A stretch of 64,000 bases of DNA from NCBI GenBank assembly GCA_949318235.1, contig OX439131.1:35033930-35097929 (forward strand). Direction: 5' to 3'. The stretch comes from Ecdyonurus torrentis (lineage: Eukaryota; Arthropoda; Insecta; Ephemeroptera; Heptageniidae). Positions 51,337 to 63,000 of this stretch are shown here, piece by piece; within the stretch, counting starts at the first letter, position 1; every line of letters starts with the position of its first letter. The translations under genes were made by a program, and so were the position numbers. Below the pieces are notes generated by a model. It made no database searches and had not been told where the DNA came from. It saw only the letters and a program-made list of their open reading frames with translations.

Positions 51337-53767
51337 TCGAGGCCATGCTTGAATAAGCCAATGTGCTCCAACACAAGGAAAAAAATGTATATTATATAAT
51401 GTATTATTCATTATAAATTCTTATTTATTGTATTCACAAAATTTTATTTATTTTAAAAGTTTATTTATACAAAAATCCATCATATACAGTAAATTATACA
51501 AAATTCCTGTGTAAATCAGCTTTCTTGTAATCATCAGTCATAACTATGAAGTTTGTTCGTGGTTTTTCTTTTTGTGAAGTTTAATATATATATATGCATC
51601 ATAGATCATACAGTATATTTATTGATAATAATTTTAAAATATTAACGTTTTATGTTATATTATGTGTTACTCAATAAAACTTTAAAATACTATCATAATA
51701 TATTCTTGAGAAAATATTACACGAATGTTATTTCTACTTTTTATGTTACTATAAATATGCAGATTGTAGACTATAAAAACTTTTATTTTATATTTAACAG
51801 TACTTTATGGCAAATCGGGCAATGCTTCTTACCGGCGGTAATGTAGCACACCAATCAGAGGCACGCTATATAGAAAAAGGCACGTGACCCGTACTTTAAC
51901 ATATTATACACTTACTTTTATAGGGAGAAATATGCTATTTTTTAAGAAAACATAACGCTGATTCCGGAAATTTTTAAATTAGAGCCATATACTAATACTA
52001 GGAATACTTAAATGTATTGAAGGCTTTTTTTTTTAACTATTTTAATTTCATGCAGCCAGTAAGAATAAGCATTATAAGAAGATTTCATTTAACGTAAAAT
52101 ATGCTCAATTGCTCATTATATATATGGTTGGCACATATATGATATGGTTGTACAAAATCTTACCTATATATAAGAAAATACTATCAAACTAGAATTGATT
52201 CACGCGCTATATACATATCTCCAAATTATAATTATCAACGATGTCATAGTTTTCAAATATATATTATGAACCACGCGTACAACACAACTCACTCAACAAT
52301 TTTGAAAATGCAGAACGCGATGGAACAAATTTAACTCTATTTGACTATTTGTATAAATTTTATTGTAGTACATACATATTATAATATATCAAGTGGTTTT
52401 ATTTTTAAAACTGCGACAGTGCATATATGTCACAGTCTGGACTGGATGTGCACGAGAACAGAAGCGAAATGTGTACTCGCGGTGAAATTTAGCTATATCG
52501 TAGTACTGAAATAGCGCACACAGTCAAACATATAGGGAGGGGCACGCATGCACTTTTTTTTTTTTAAACCACAATTCTTACAAGCCTTATGACCTTTTAT
52601 CGCATTCATCATACACACCCCTCATACCATCATGATTAATGCTAGAGGTCAGATCAGATTATTGAATAATAAAATTAATAAGTTTTGTCAGCTCGATTAA
52701 TTTATCTATTATCTGTTGATTGTTAATCAGAAATTGAGGGAGAAAGAGTTTCAAAAATTAAACATTACATATTTACAATTAAATGGAAATTTTTGAAAAA
52801 TATAGTTGAAAATTGGAGATTAATTTGATTTTTGTTGAATAATTGATAACATTAAATCAAACAATATAGAAAATAAGACAATTAAAATTTAACTATTATT
52901 TACTTTAACTTTTATGATTTTTTTTAAAGTAAAAATAAATTTGAACCAAATATTACATCATGATGAGTCAGGATGTCAGTATTTTGAAAATATTTGAAAT
53001 TCTGAAATTATGCAATCATCTGCTCAAAACAATGCTTATATTATAATACCTCACTGGTTAATATATATCTACCTTTATTATTTTAAATAAAACATTTATT
53101 TAATTAATAGCCAAATTTATTCGTCTAATTACATCATATTCACATTTTTTTTTAAAGTTATACTATAGTTTTTGCGCATTAATTTTTAAGATGTATTCTA
53201 AAATATAAATGTTTGTTCTTATCACCCTTGAACTAGACTAATAGTTAAGTGTGAAATGGTTTCTCTACTATCACACTGTTCCAGTTTATACAGACAGCTC
53301 TAGGTTTAGTCGAAGGTTGGGGCATCTGCTTAATTGCGATAATACCATGCGAATCTAGGACTGCGAAGACTGAAAGCATACATACACGAGAGAGAGAGAG
53401 AGGCGCGCGCGTTCTCGCCTTTTTGCTTGGCAAAATATCAAACAAGCAACAGTTCCTATCATGCTTCCCATGAGTCAACTTCTCAAGATTTTTAACTTTA
53501 CATTCAAAGATGCTTGCTCAGAAATAAAAATAATATATTTAACATGAAAATATATGACTGAAAAGAAAATTAAATCTATATCATCCCACGCGTTTACTCA
53601 TAGCTTTAGAAATAGTTAGCGCAGGATACAATTTAATTTTAACGCCTCCCATCAAGAAGAGCATGACATAATAGAGATTTATTGTTTTGCAAGATTTTAA
53701 ATCAGGGAAATGATTGCGTGGAAAAAAATGTACACAATATGATGCATTAAACAACACATAAGCAACG

Positions 53768-53770
<3 letters not shown>

Positions 53771-53820
<50 letters not shown>
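53771..53820 (+). repeat. (TA)n microsatellite, about 50 bp
   Basis: One TG interruption near the right end. Confidence 0.95.
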
Positions 53821-53821
<1 letters not shown>

Positions 53822-54839
53822 TCCACCCCTTGCATCTAAGTCTCACAAACTTAATTAATTAATTAAATGATTATATAACATTAATAATTCTTTTATAAAT
53901 TATATGTTTATATCGTCTTCTTGAAACTTCATAATATGTATTTGTTTATGTAAATTTAATTTAAAAAATTAAATTATTGCTACTATTTACTATATACGAC
54001 ATAATGCATAACAAACTATTGAAATATTTTGACAAAATTAAAATATAAAAATGTATTTCATAATCCGATTAATCCAAAATCAAGCACACCCAAATTCTTA
54101 ATTGTTTAGTAAAAAATGTTTATTATGTAGTGATAAAAGATTTACAAATTGCATTGTTTTTAGTATATGCATATACTACATAATATATAGTAACTTTTAG
54201 AGAAATAATAAATATTATATGCGCGCACAACTAACAACTATATTATTAATGAACGTCATTTTGTAAGAAAGTCAATCTCTGTTTTACAATGTCATTATAT
54301 TATATATATTTTTTTCTGTATGCTATAACTTCATCCCTTAATGTACGTGGTAAAGATATATGGGGGGCACCATTATAACCATACGAATACGACGATATGG
54401 ACCAAAAGATGACAGATTACAATTTACATATAATTTTAAAGTCCGGCTGCAATTTTTGTGTCGCTATAATACTGCACACTGTAATATACTATTCTTTGAG
54501 CTCTATGAAAGAAAATATGGGAAATATATGGAATATGGGAAATATGGGAATGGGGGGAGAACGAGAAATATTTGAAACGTCAAACTTAATTGCGCGTGAT
54601 ATTGACATCTAGGATATATAGTTTTGGTTTCTAGTTTTTCTATCACAACTAAAACATTTTCACCGAAGAAAACATAAGAAAATGAGTAACATAATATATT
54701 TGATTAGATTTGCGAGTTAATTGACACTTTTCATTATAAATGTCTTCTTCCCGAAAATATGGATGAATGAGGATCAATCGAGTGCCAATTCTGCCGATCG
54801 TCATAACAAAAGATTCAAGTTTTATCGTCGTGAATTGTT

Positions 54840-55135
54840 GAGCCACGTCCGAGCCAAGCGTCCGAGCCACGTCAATATCATCAATATAAATAAGTCAAAC
54901 CCTCTGGTCAAATCAAACCCGCTGGTCAACTCCGGGTCAACTCAAACCAATCAACATTTCGCGCTATTACGGATGTTTGTAAAAAACAAAAGCGCAACGT
55001 ATTACGCTGCTCCGCTCGAACCTGGCTCGAACTGGAGTTTTAACGTGACGTCATCGTAAAGCATAAACAAAAGTGCGAAAAGTGGTCCTTCAAAATTATA
55101 TTTGTATTTTGTTTTCCTTTTCTGTGTTTTAAAAG
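54840..55135 (+). promoter_or_regulatory. Candidate promoter and non-coding first exon of the four-TM gene
   Basis: Composition rises from about 54.7 kb. There are GAGCCACGTC repeats near 54840, a CRE octamer TGACGTCA at 55046-55053, and a donor (AAAAG then GTGAGC) with exon end at 55135. This would splice to the acceptor at 55440/55441, 13 bases before the ATG-bearing exon. No TATA box or clear initiator seen. Confidence 0.5.
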
Positions 55136-55453
55136 GTGAGCTGAATGGCAAAAAATAAGCATTATATATGTGTTTTTTCAAAGTCACAATATATGTTGAA
55201 ATGAAACTAAAAACAGCTAGTTTTTAGACTCTTAAAAAAATATGGGTGTGTTCGCGGGCAATCTCACGGCATTCCTGGATGGCTGCTTAATTAATTAAAA
55301 TTCAAATATATAATTACACATTCCTACATATTTAACTTTCTCAGGCATAATATTTTACATATGTATGACATTAGTATTATTGTGTTTATCTGAACATAAT
55401 AATGTATCTGTACACGTGCATTAAATAATTTTTATTTTCAGACCAAAGAAGAA

Positions 55454-55540
55454 ATGCCTCTTCTAACCACCTGCTGGTCTCCCTTCATTTGGACCAGTGA
55501 TGTAAAAACAGGAAGCTATGCAGTTGCATTTTACACAGTT
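55454..55540 (+). CDS. Four-TM gene, coding exon 1
   Basis: Exon begins at 55442 after TTATTTTCAG; ATG at 55454. Encodes residues 1-29 and ends TACACAGTT before donor GTGAGTAT, phase 0. Confidence 0.85.
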
Positions 55541-58054
55541 GTGAGTATACGTACTATATGTAGACATATTTTTGTTCAACCTTAATTATACGTATAATTA
55601 AATATATCATATGTTGTACATCTGTATTAAGGATATTTATACACTGTACACTGTATGTGTATCATAAAACATCATTATGCATATGATAATATTATGCAAA
55701 ACTTGGTGCTACCTTTATATTCACATCATATGAATAGTACATACTGTCCTAGTTATCGGCATGCTTGCCGCAATTATCGGCAGGTGTTTGCTGCTTTTTT
55801 ATAATACGTTCCACTCATTTGAGAGTTTTGAAATTTTTCCTAAAAAATAATTGATTAAGAATCCTTTTGTGCTAAAATTTCAAAGCCCTAAAATTAGTGA
55901 AAATTATTCCAAAAAATGCAACTGCCGATAACGAGTACAAGTACCGGTACTATATAATATATACGAACAATTAAGAAATTTGTAGCTGCGGACTCACTAT
56001 AGAATAGAGCCTGGTTGTTATGTATCAAGTTTTTTTTTTATCAAAAATTTCGTTACCATATTATTTTAATTATTCAGGTTCATCCTTTTAAGAATTATGC
56101 TCAAAGTTTTCATTACAATCTGAAACCAGATAATACAATAATGATAATAAGTATTTTCATATGTTATATAAGTATGCATAATTTACAGAAAAATTTATAT
56201 TTCAGGCTATCAGCTGCATCGTCATTACATTTGTTGCTTTTTGGATGAATGGTGGAGACTCCAGTTTGTTTTACTTGCCGTTGTTTGAGACAGATGTCCG
56301 AGACAGTAAGTACAATTCACATATTAAATTTGAAAGTATAGATGACAGAAAACATATATGTATTACAATACTGTATATTCAATTTCTAATGTTAATTACA
56401 GCCATGCAAGGATCAGGAGCTTTCATAATTTTCTACTTCCTGCTGTTCATAATTACTGCTGGTGTGTTGGTCGGAGGAATCAAGAAGAGTAACCGTGGTA
56501 TGATGCTCCCTTGGATGATTGGCATGGGCATTGTTGTAGCTTTTCAACTTGTCTTTGGACTATGGCTCCTTGGAGGATACTACATCTATGTAAGTAATTA
56601 TCATTACGTTATCGTGGTTGTTGAGTCAATAATGAATTTTTTTAAATCAATTTGCTAGGCAATCTAGTAATACAAATAGTAGCTAAAGAGTTTGGTACAC
56701 CTCTGGATAAAAGTTTTTGAACGATTTGTATGGGCAACCCGCAACCACCCTATGCTATCTTTATGAGAAAACCCAGCGGCCACTGCTGCCCCGTTCGGTT
56801 ACTTTTTATCCAGAGCTAGGATACTGATCTTTGTATTGCTGCTTTTGATTGTAGGAGATTGGAAGTAAACTTTTGTTTTGCTTTGTTGTTGTAGGTGTTG
56901 TTAATGGAGGTTATTGGTTTTAAAATTTCCTTAAAAATTTTCTTGCAATAAATCATGCATTTTATATTAAGGTTTCATAACAAGTATCAAAGATAAAGAA
57001 AAGGATAGAAAAACCAGCAAGGGCCTTACCACAGTAGAAGTTCTATGGAGAGGTCGAGGTCTTGCATGGCACAGTATAATGTTATAAAAGTTTCTTTATA
57101 ACTGAGAGCTTTCGTCATATGATAATGACATTATCAATCATAGGAGAAAATTACTTGAGCACATCACTCAGTGATGTGCTCTGAGAGCTTTCGTTATATG
57201 ATAATTACATTATCAATCAAAGGAGAAAATTACTTGAGCACATCACTGAGTGATGTGCTCAAGTAATTTTCTCCTTTGATTGATAATGTCATTATCATAT
57301 GACGAAAGCTCTCAGTTATAAAGAAACTTTTATAACATTATACTGTGCCATGCAAGACCTCGACCTCTCCATAGAACTTCTACTGTGGTAAGGCCCTTGC
57401 TGGTTTTTCTATCCTTTTCTTTATCATTGATCCTAACCGCGATGGTTTTTTCCTTAAATTGATTAACAAGTATCAAATACAGTAATAAATTATAATATCC
57501 AACAGAAAATCAATTAGATCATTTGTATTTTGTTGATTGATAATAATTATTAAACAATTGTTTCAGTTGCAATCTGTGATGGCATGCCTTATCAACTGGA
57601 TCTGGATGGGATACAATGTAAGTATAAATACAAAGTTGCTTACTGGATATTATTATCCTAATACATCGTACTTAAATAGTGGTCTCATAGTCAGAGTGAT
57701 GTGCAATAACTATAGAGACTATGACAATGAATTTTTGTAATTTTATGTCTTTTTAATTTTGCAACAATAGTTAACACAATACAGAACTGGTAAAAAAAAA
57801 AAGTAATAATGGGGAAAAAAAAATATGTATATAAAATAAAATAATAATAGAAGTGTAAGTTACTTTTGAACGTGGTATTCATTGATTTATTCATTCTTTT
57901 TCGTACTTTTGTTTAGCTAATAATAACTCCTATAAAAGTTTTGATTTCATATCCCCATTAATATTTTTAGATCTACTGCTGGATGTGTGTGAAGTCCTAC
58001 TATGACATTCTCGCTGAACTGCAGTCTCCAAACATCGAACTTCTTTACCCTTGA
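55454..58054 (+). CDS. Four-transmembrane protein, DUF4728/pasiflora or LAPTM-like, complete
   Basis: Five coding exons (55454-55540, 56206-56305, 56402-56589, 57567-57617, 57971-58054) join in phase into 169 residues with stop TGA. The start MPLLTTCWSPFIW sits in an exon whose acceptor is 13 bases upstream. Hydrophobic segments lie at about 18-41, 69-88, 97-122 and 127-150, giving a tetraspan topology with short N- and C-terminal tails. Basic KKSNRG (about 90-95) is the loop between segments 2 and 3. The N-terminal Cys/Trp followed by a TGSYAVAFY turn, the length and the topology match insect DUF4728 proteins, some of which (pasiflora 1 and 2) are septate-junction components; LAPTM4/5-type lysosomal proteins share this outline. 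No catalytic residues are expected. Gene structure is firm; family assignment is from memory of pattern and less so. Confidence 0.85.
56206..56305 (+). CDS. Four-TM gene, coding exon 2
   Basis: Acceptor TATATTTCAG, donor GTAAGTAC, phase 0 in and 1 out. Encodes AISCIVITFVAFWMNGGDSS (membrane segment 1) and the first loop to VRD. Confidence 0.87.
56402..56589 (+). CDS. Four-TM gene, coding exon 3
   Basis: Acceptor TTAATTACAG, donor GTAAGTAA. Encodes membrane segments 2 and 3 (FIIFYFLLFIITAGVLVGGI and GMGIVVAFQLVFGLWLLGG), phase 1 in and 0 out. Confidence 0.9.
56701..56815. mobile_element. 115-bp miniature element, CTCTGGATAAAA ends
   Basis: Terminal inverted repeats CTCTGGATAAAAGT and ACTTTTTATCCAGAG. 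The core (GGGCAACCCGC, CTATGCTATCTTTATGAG, AAAACCC, CTGCTGCCC) recurs inverted in the element at 62037. Intron 4 of the four-TM gene. Confidence 0.65.
56992..57425. mobile_element. Near-identical foldback in intron 4 of the four-TM gene
   Basis: Left arm 56992-57180 and right arm from about 57236 to 57425 are inverted copies with about one mismatch in 185 bp. Between them a 79-bp unit (57102-57180) is tandemly repeated at 57181-57259 with few changes; its tip GAGCACATCACT pairs with AGTGATGTGCTC. AACAAGTATCAAA occurs at 56979 and again at 57467, a possible long flanking duplication of a slightly larger insert. Confidence 0.8.
57567..57617 (+). CDS. Four-TM gene, coding exon 4 (51 bp)
   Basis: Small exon between acceptor TTGTTTCAG and donor GTAAGTAT, phase 0 on both sides. 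Encodes LQSVMACLINWIWMGYN, start of membrane segment 4. Confidence 0.85.
57971..58054 (+). CDS. Four-TM gene, coding exon 5 and stop
   Basis: Acceptor TATTTTTAG. Encodes IYCWMCVKSYYDILAELQSP and a short tail NIELLYP, stop TGA at 58052-58054. Confidence 0.87.
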   Translation: MYCWMCVKSYYDILAELQSPNIELLYP

Positions 58055-58891
58055 AGATAATTAAATCAAAGACTTTAATTTGCAATAATTGCATGCACAA
58101 ATTTAATCCGTCCAATTAGTGCATTATATATTGCTGCAATATTACCTTCTATCTTGTTGCAAGTTTTTTTTTATGAAAGTTTTTATTCTTATTGACTTTT
58201 AGATGCTATTTTCAATGTAGTATGCAATCTAGTTTTAAGTGAATAACATTAATATCAGGACTTTTACTATAGTTTTTTATGACATTGATTTTGAACATTT
58301 AATTTTTAAGACAATTTTTATTATTATTAGGTAATAAAAGAAGTATTAGATCTGCAGGCTTAGGTTTAGTGTTATAATGATATATTTTTATAAATCCCCC
58401 AACCCTCTATTTTTCATGCAAATTTAAATCTAATTTACATTAACGTTACTTTTTTTTATGTAATTGCAGTATGATAAAAACTTATAAATTCAAAAGTACA
58501 CGATAATAATAGAATCTCTTGCTCGGAATATTAAAAGCTCTAAACCTAGTTTGTAAATGACAATTAACATTCACTTTATATGTTAACTTAAGTTAACTAA
58601 TTAACCTGCTAATTAGCAGCTAAAATTTTTTTTAAAAAAAATTCATTCCAGTACTCTGCAGCTACATCTATAACTTATGATTTTTATATTAAGTGCATTT
58701 ATTACAGATATTATTTTGTTACAGAACGATGAAGTTCAAACTAAACTTGTTTTTTTTTTATATATATATTATAGTGTCACAGATTTTAATATCGTCCCTC
58801 CCTTTTAATTTTTATTTAAAAAAATGTATGTATTTGAATTTCATTATGAAAGTGATTGTTAGATATGACTGAAGAAAATTTTGAAAATTCC

Positions 58892-58897
58892 AATAAA
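58892..58897 (+). terminator. Candidate poly(A) signal AATAAA (proximal)
   Basis: Canonical hexamer 840 bases after the same stop; the downstream GT-rich element is less clear than for the distal one. Confidence 0.35.
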
Positions 58898-59017
58898 AGT
58901 AGGAGGCTGCTCTAACCAAATTCGGACTCCAACTATATTGAGCTGCACAATTACCCGTCCATTTTGTGGTTTATATATATATAAGATTGTCTGCATTTAG
59001 AAATGTTATAATTATGA

Positions 59018-59023
59018 AATAAA
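59018..59023 (+). terminator. Candidate poly(A) signal AATAAA (distal)
   Basis: Canonical hexamer about 960 bases after the stop of the four-TM gene, with T-rich sequence 30-60 bases on. Confidence 0.45.
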
Positions 59024-59283
59024 AAGAGTTGTAATGTATCATAAAATAATAAAAATGTAGTTTTATGTTTTTAAGAATGGCAAAATATTTTTATTTTTGT
59101 GTTACCTTTTTTTCTTAAAATGCAATATCAACTCGAATTATATTACCAGTGGTTCTGAATGTACATATATGGTAGTCTTAAGTCTACCCTGTTATATGTT
59201 AATTATATGCATTTAATTAAATCTAAATCATTTATTTTAATTCGTGCTAAAAAAAAATTTTGCATTGATTTGTGCTCTACTAG

Positions 59284-59747
59284 TTGCCACCAGCCCACCA
59301 GAGGTCAGAGTATACCAAAACAAATTTTTTAGCAGACGACAAAACCAGCTGGTGGGAGTGGCAGGTGGTGCGATTATACCAAACAAGGAGCAGGTATTTT
59401 CTTATTTCACAATGATTTGAGAGTGTTCTATGTATTAAAAATATAATTGAAATGTAATGAGAGCCCTATTCTTATGTTTATTTGTAAAATATGCAAGATA
59501 AAAGCTTCTGGCGATGTAAAATTTCCGCTAAGAAGGTTGTGAATTTTGATATGTATGGGGCTTTTAGGCCTTTTGTGACTTTCAGTACAAAACTTACTTT
59601 TGATGTCTGTGTATCTTATACGTATGTACCTGTATTTACCAGTTACTTTCTTTATTTTAGAGAACAAAAAGGACACGGTACGACATATACATAGAAGAGT
59701 TAATGGAAGCAATGGAAAAGCACGTATTATACAATAGTTCTTGGTAA
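59284..59747 (+). CDS. Unrecognised two-exon ORF between the four-TM gene and HPS3
   Basis: Two segments with splice-like borders join in frame: 59284-59393 (acceptor TCTACTAG, donor GTATTTTC) and 59661-59747 (acceptor TTTATTTTAG, stop TAA at 59745-59747). The product reads SPPEVRVYQNKFFSRRQNQ, then VAGGAIIPNKEQ, then RYDIYIEELMEAMEKHVLYN and NSSW. The frame stays open upstream of the first acceptor, reading FALICALLVATS, but has no ATG. The second segment also has a consensus donor (TTG then GTAAGC) with an acceptor CTTAG just ahead of the HPS3 start, so both could be HPS3 leader exons. No family recognised. Confidence 0.3.
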
Positions 59748-59811
59748 GCATTTAAATCATCAGACTCGAATCGAGAACTTAGGTGTGATTTGATATCATA
59801 TCTGAAGGAAG

Positions 59812-60022
59812 ATGGTTCGAGTTATCTCCGTTCATCACTTCGCGAGTCAGGATATTCATACGTGTGAAGAACCTTTGGCTGTCACCACAGCACCAAATGA
59901 TCGGCTTCTCATTGCTCTACCGCAACATGCTATCGAAGTTAGAGATTTGAGGAAAGGGGGCATTCCGTCCCATACATTTCCTACAGTAGATGAAGTAACA
60001 CACATGATACACTGCTGCAATG
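59812..60022 (+). CDS. HPS3: HPS3 coding exon 1
   Basis: ATG at 59812 is the first in frame after an upstream stop. Encodes residues 1-70, ending CCN at donor GTATGT (phase 1). Confidence 0.88.
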
Positions 60023-63000
60023 GTATGTATTTTCAAACAAAAATACAAATTATTTGCAATAATATATATTTCCTAAGGAGTTAAAAAAATGTATGATTGA
60101 GGTGGGTTATCTTATTTGTAAAATATTTTATTGTTCATACACATTTTGATTACATGGTAGACTTTACATAAATTAGATTTAAAATAAATCTAAAAATAAA
60201 TCAAAAATATATTTTACATCATGCATTATGTATATAGGCTCTTTATTTTTACGCAACTGCATATATCGATGTTCTAGCGGAAAATGTGTGTATCTCTTTG
60301 TTTTTATCATGCTAAGCATTATGTGTACCCTGACTTTTTTGACGGCAATCAAAATGTGTAATTCGTTGTTGTTGTTTTTGTCATGGCATGCAAAATGTGC
60401 TAAGGTTCTCTAAAAATGTGTAATTCAGATCATCATGCATCTACATTACGTTTGGAAACAATTTATACACATTTGGCTTCCAGGGACAAAAAAATAAATA
60501 AAAAAAAATAAAACAAAACAAACATAATTTGCTTCATGTGTTCATGTGATAAATAATGACACACATTATTTTCCATTGCAATGTCGATATGGTCTTTTGT
60601 TTTAATTTTGGGGGTTTTATTCGATATATATATTTTTTTTATCAATTTTGGCTTAATTATTGGATTGCTGCATGCACCATTTAGCTTTTGCTTTCAAAGG
60701 TTGCTTTATCCGTACTTTATATAATTTTAAGTAAAATAAAACTTACCAATTAAAATATTTTTAAGACACACTTTTTTTGTTAAAAAAAATGCTAAAATTT
60801 ATTTTTATTTTAGGTAATTACATTGCTACTCTTGAAGCTAAAAGAAATCGACAAGGGAAAGAAGCAAATTATGCACGTATCTATGCAAACTGGGATGTAC
60901 CAAGTAAACTGCAGCCAATGAGGGCCAGGATAGCTGGTCGAGTGACACCAAGCAGTCAGTCTGGAGCCAACAGTCTGGAAATGATTGAACTGCCTGTCAG
61001 AAGAGCACCAAATGTCATTGCTTGTTGTCAGGTAATATATAATAATTGAATGAGTTAATAAAATTATATTATATTTTTTAAACTCGTATGTGTAGGTTTC
61101 AGGAAACATCGTAGTGGGCTCCCATAAGACTCTTGTCTTCTACAAATTTCATGTCCGAACACATGATATTTCAAAGCTGAGATTCTTAGATTTTGAAGAA
61201 ACTCTAAATATTGAGTCAAGCTTCTGCCCTAGTCATGTGACTCTGTGTGAAGATGTAGTCTCTTGCATCTCTAAAGAAAACTTGCATGTTTTCCGAGTTG
61301 TTATTGAAGTAGATGGGACAGAAGAGAGAGGAACAAAAGATGGAGATGAGAGAGAGAAACGTAGGCACAGGCGAAAAACACCAGTCAGGAAAGAAGAGGT
61401 CACAAAATCAAAGCCTCCTAGTAAGTAAACATCAATGCTAGTGCATCTTTAAATATTATTTATACATGATACTTTATTTACAGTTGTTATCAAAGACCTT
61501 GTAAAACAAGCTGCAACTCTTGGAAGTGGCCATCATTCTTTACGAGCACAACTACATGCAGACTCATTTCCTATTGTTGTTCACTTACCATCTATTGTTG
61601 AACATAATAAAAATTTGACTGCTAATCAACTGTTAAGTATAACACAGAGAGCAGGACCATTCAGAGATGCTCGTTTGGATATGAGTGTCAAAGTGACACC
61701 AAGCTCTGGTAAATACATGACATGCACTTGATTGTTTAGTTTCAGCTTGTTAACATGCACTGTAATTTATTGCAGGGATCACTGTTGAAGCTCAAGTGTT
61801 CCATATTTTATGTCTGCAAATACATGCATGCAGTCGAGCAGTCAAAGAAGAATTTAGATGCATTAAAATTCTACCAATGTATGTGGAGCAAGAGGGAAAA
61901 GGTATGAGAGTTGTTGTTATTAGTATTGTTGTTAATTTTAATTAAGTTCAATTTAATTGTTCAATTTAGTTGTAATTTAAAGAAGAAAATTACTTGAGCA
62001 CCATCACAAAGTAACAAGTAGTCTTGTACAGCTGTAGCCACTAGTTTGAGAACAGGGCAGCAGCGGCCGCAGGGTTTTCTCATAAAGATAGCATAGTGTG
62101 ATTGCGGGTTGCCCATACAAATTGTTCTCAAACTAGTGGCAGAGCTTTACTTGATTACATGCTTCAGTATTGATTTTTTTTTTTAGTAAGGATATAAATA
62201 TAATTTAACTTGCTTCTCAACTATGTATTTTTGTTTAATACAGTATATAAATGCTAAGGTGGTTTTGTGTACAGGTGCAGGTGCATCTTCTCATCCCATG
62301 CACTCCAGTCGAGCAAGTCAACTGGTAAGCTTAGCAGTGGCTGTAACCACACAACAAGAGGGATATGTTTATCACATTAATTACAAGGCAGCTAGCATGT
62401 CTGTTGGCTCAGGAAATACAGAGCTGGAACTGGTTTCACCACCTACTGTGTACCCGTTCACTGCACCAGTTGCCAGTATTGCCATGGAAAGGTACCAAGA
62501 TGAAAATTCAATTCCATTGATGTCATATTCATACAGTGATCTTATACTCTAGGTGTATTCTCCATGCTTTAACTGAGACAGGTTTGGAAACATACACTGG
62601 TCGTGCTGGTCACCATCTAATGCAGATTCTCTATAATAATAACAGAAGTGAGCCATCACAATTGGTAAGAAAAATTACTAACTGTAAAATTTTGCTTTTT
62701 TTTTTTTTGCTAATTGTGTAATGTTTGTGTGATAGGCTTATCCTCCTGTGGAGGATCCTGTTTGCTTAGTTGGTCTTCGTCCTTTCTTTGGTGTGGAGCA
62801 TTTGTTAGTATCTGAGAACTACTTGTGTCTGTTGGCTTGCTCTGAAGGGTCCAGTACTTCTAGTCAGGAGTAAGTGTAATTTATTCTTTCATATCAACAT
62901 GATTTCTTATTATAATTTTGTATTTTAGTTCTCAAGCTGGAGTAGGTTGGACTTTATACTCCTTGCAATTGCCAAGCTGTGCTGATTTATATCAAGATAT

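Larger units (their letters stand above)
58055..59030 (+). other. Probable 3' untranslated region of the four-TM gene
   Basis: No open frame of note. AATAAA hexamers at 58892-58897 and 59018-59023 are candidate poly(A) signals. The second is followed by a T/GT-rich stretch and is the likelier distal end. Confidence 0.55.

Noticed and set aside
53245..53478. 77-codon minus-strand ORF with LPSKKARTRAPLSLS
   Set aside because: Runs through a GA/GC simple repeat; nothing supports expression.
54360..55059. ORFs of 71-112 codons upstream of the four-TM gene
   Set aside because: Overlapping frames in the candidate promoter; GAGCCACGTC and TCAAACCC repeats explain the open reading.
62492..62552. 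Continuation of HPS3 exon 6 to TAG
   Set aside because: Downstream exon 7 matches in frame only if the donor at 62492 is used; the extra codons are intron.
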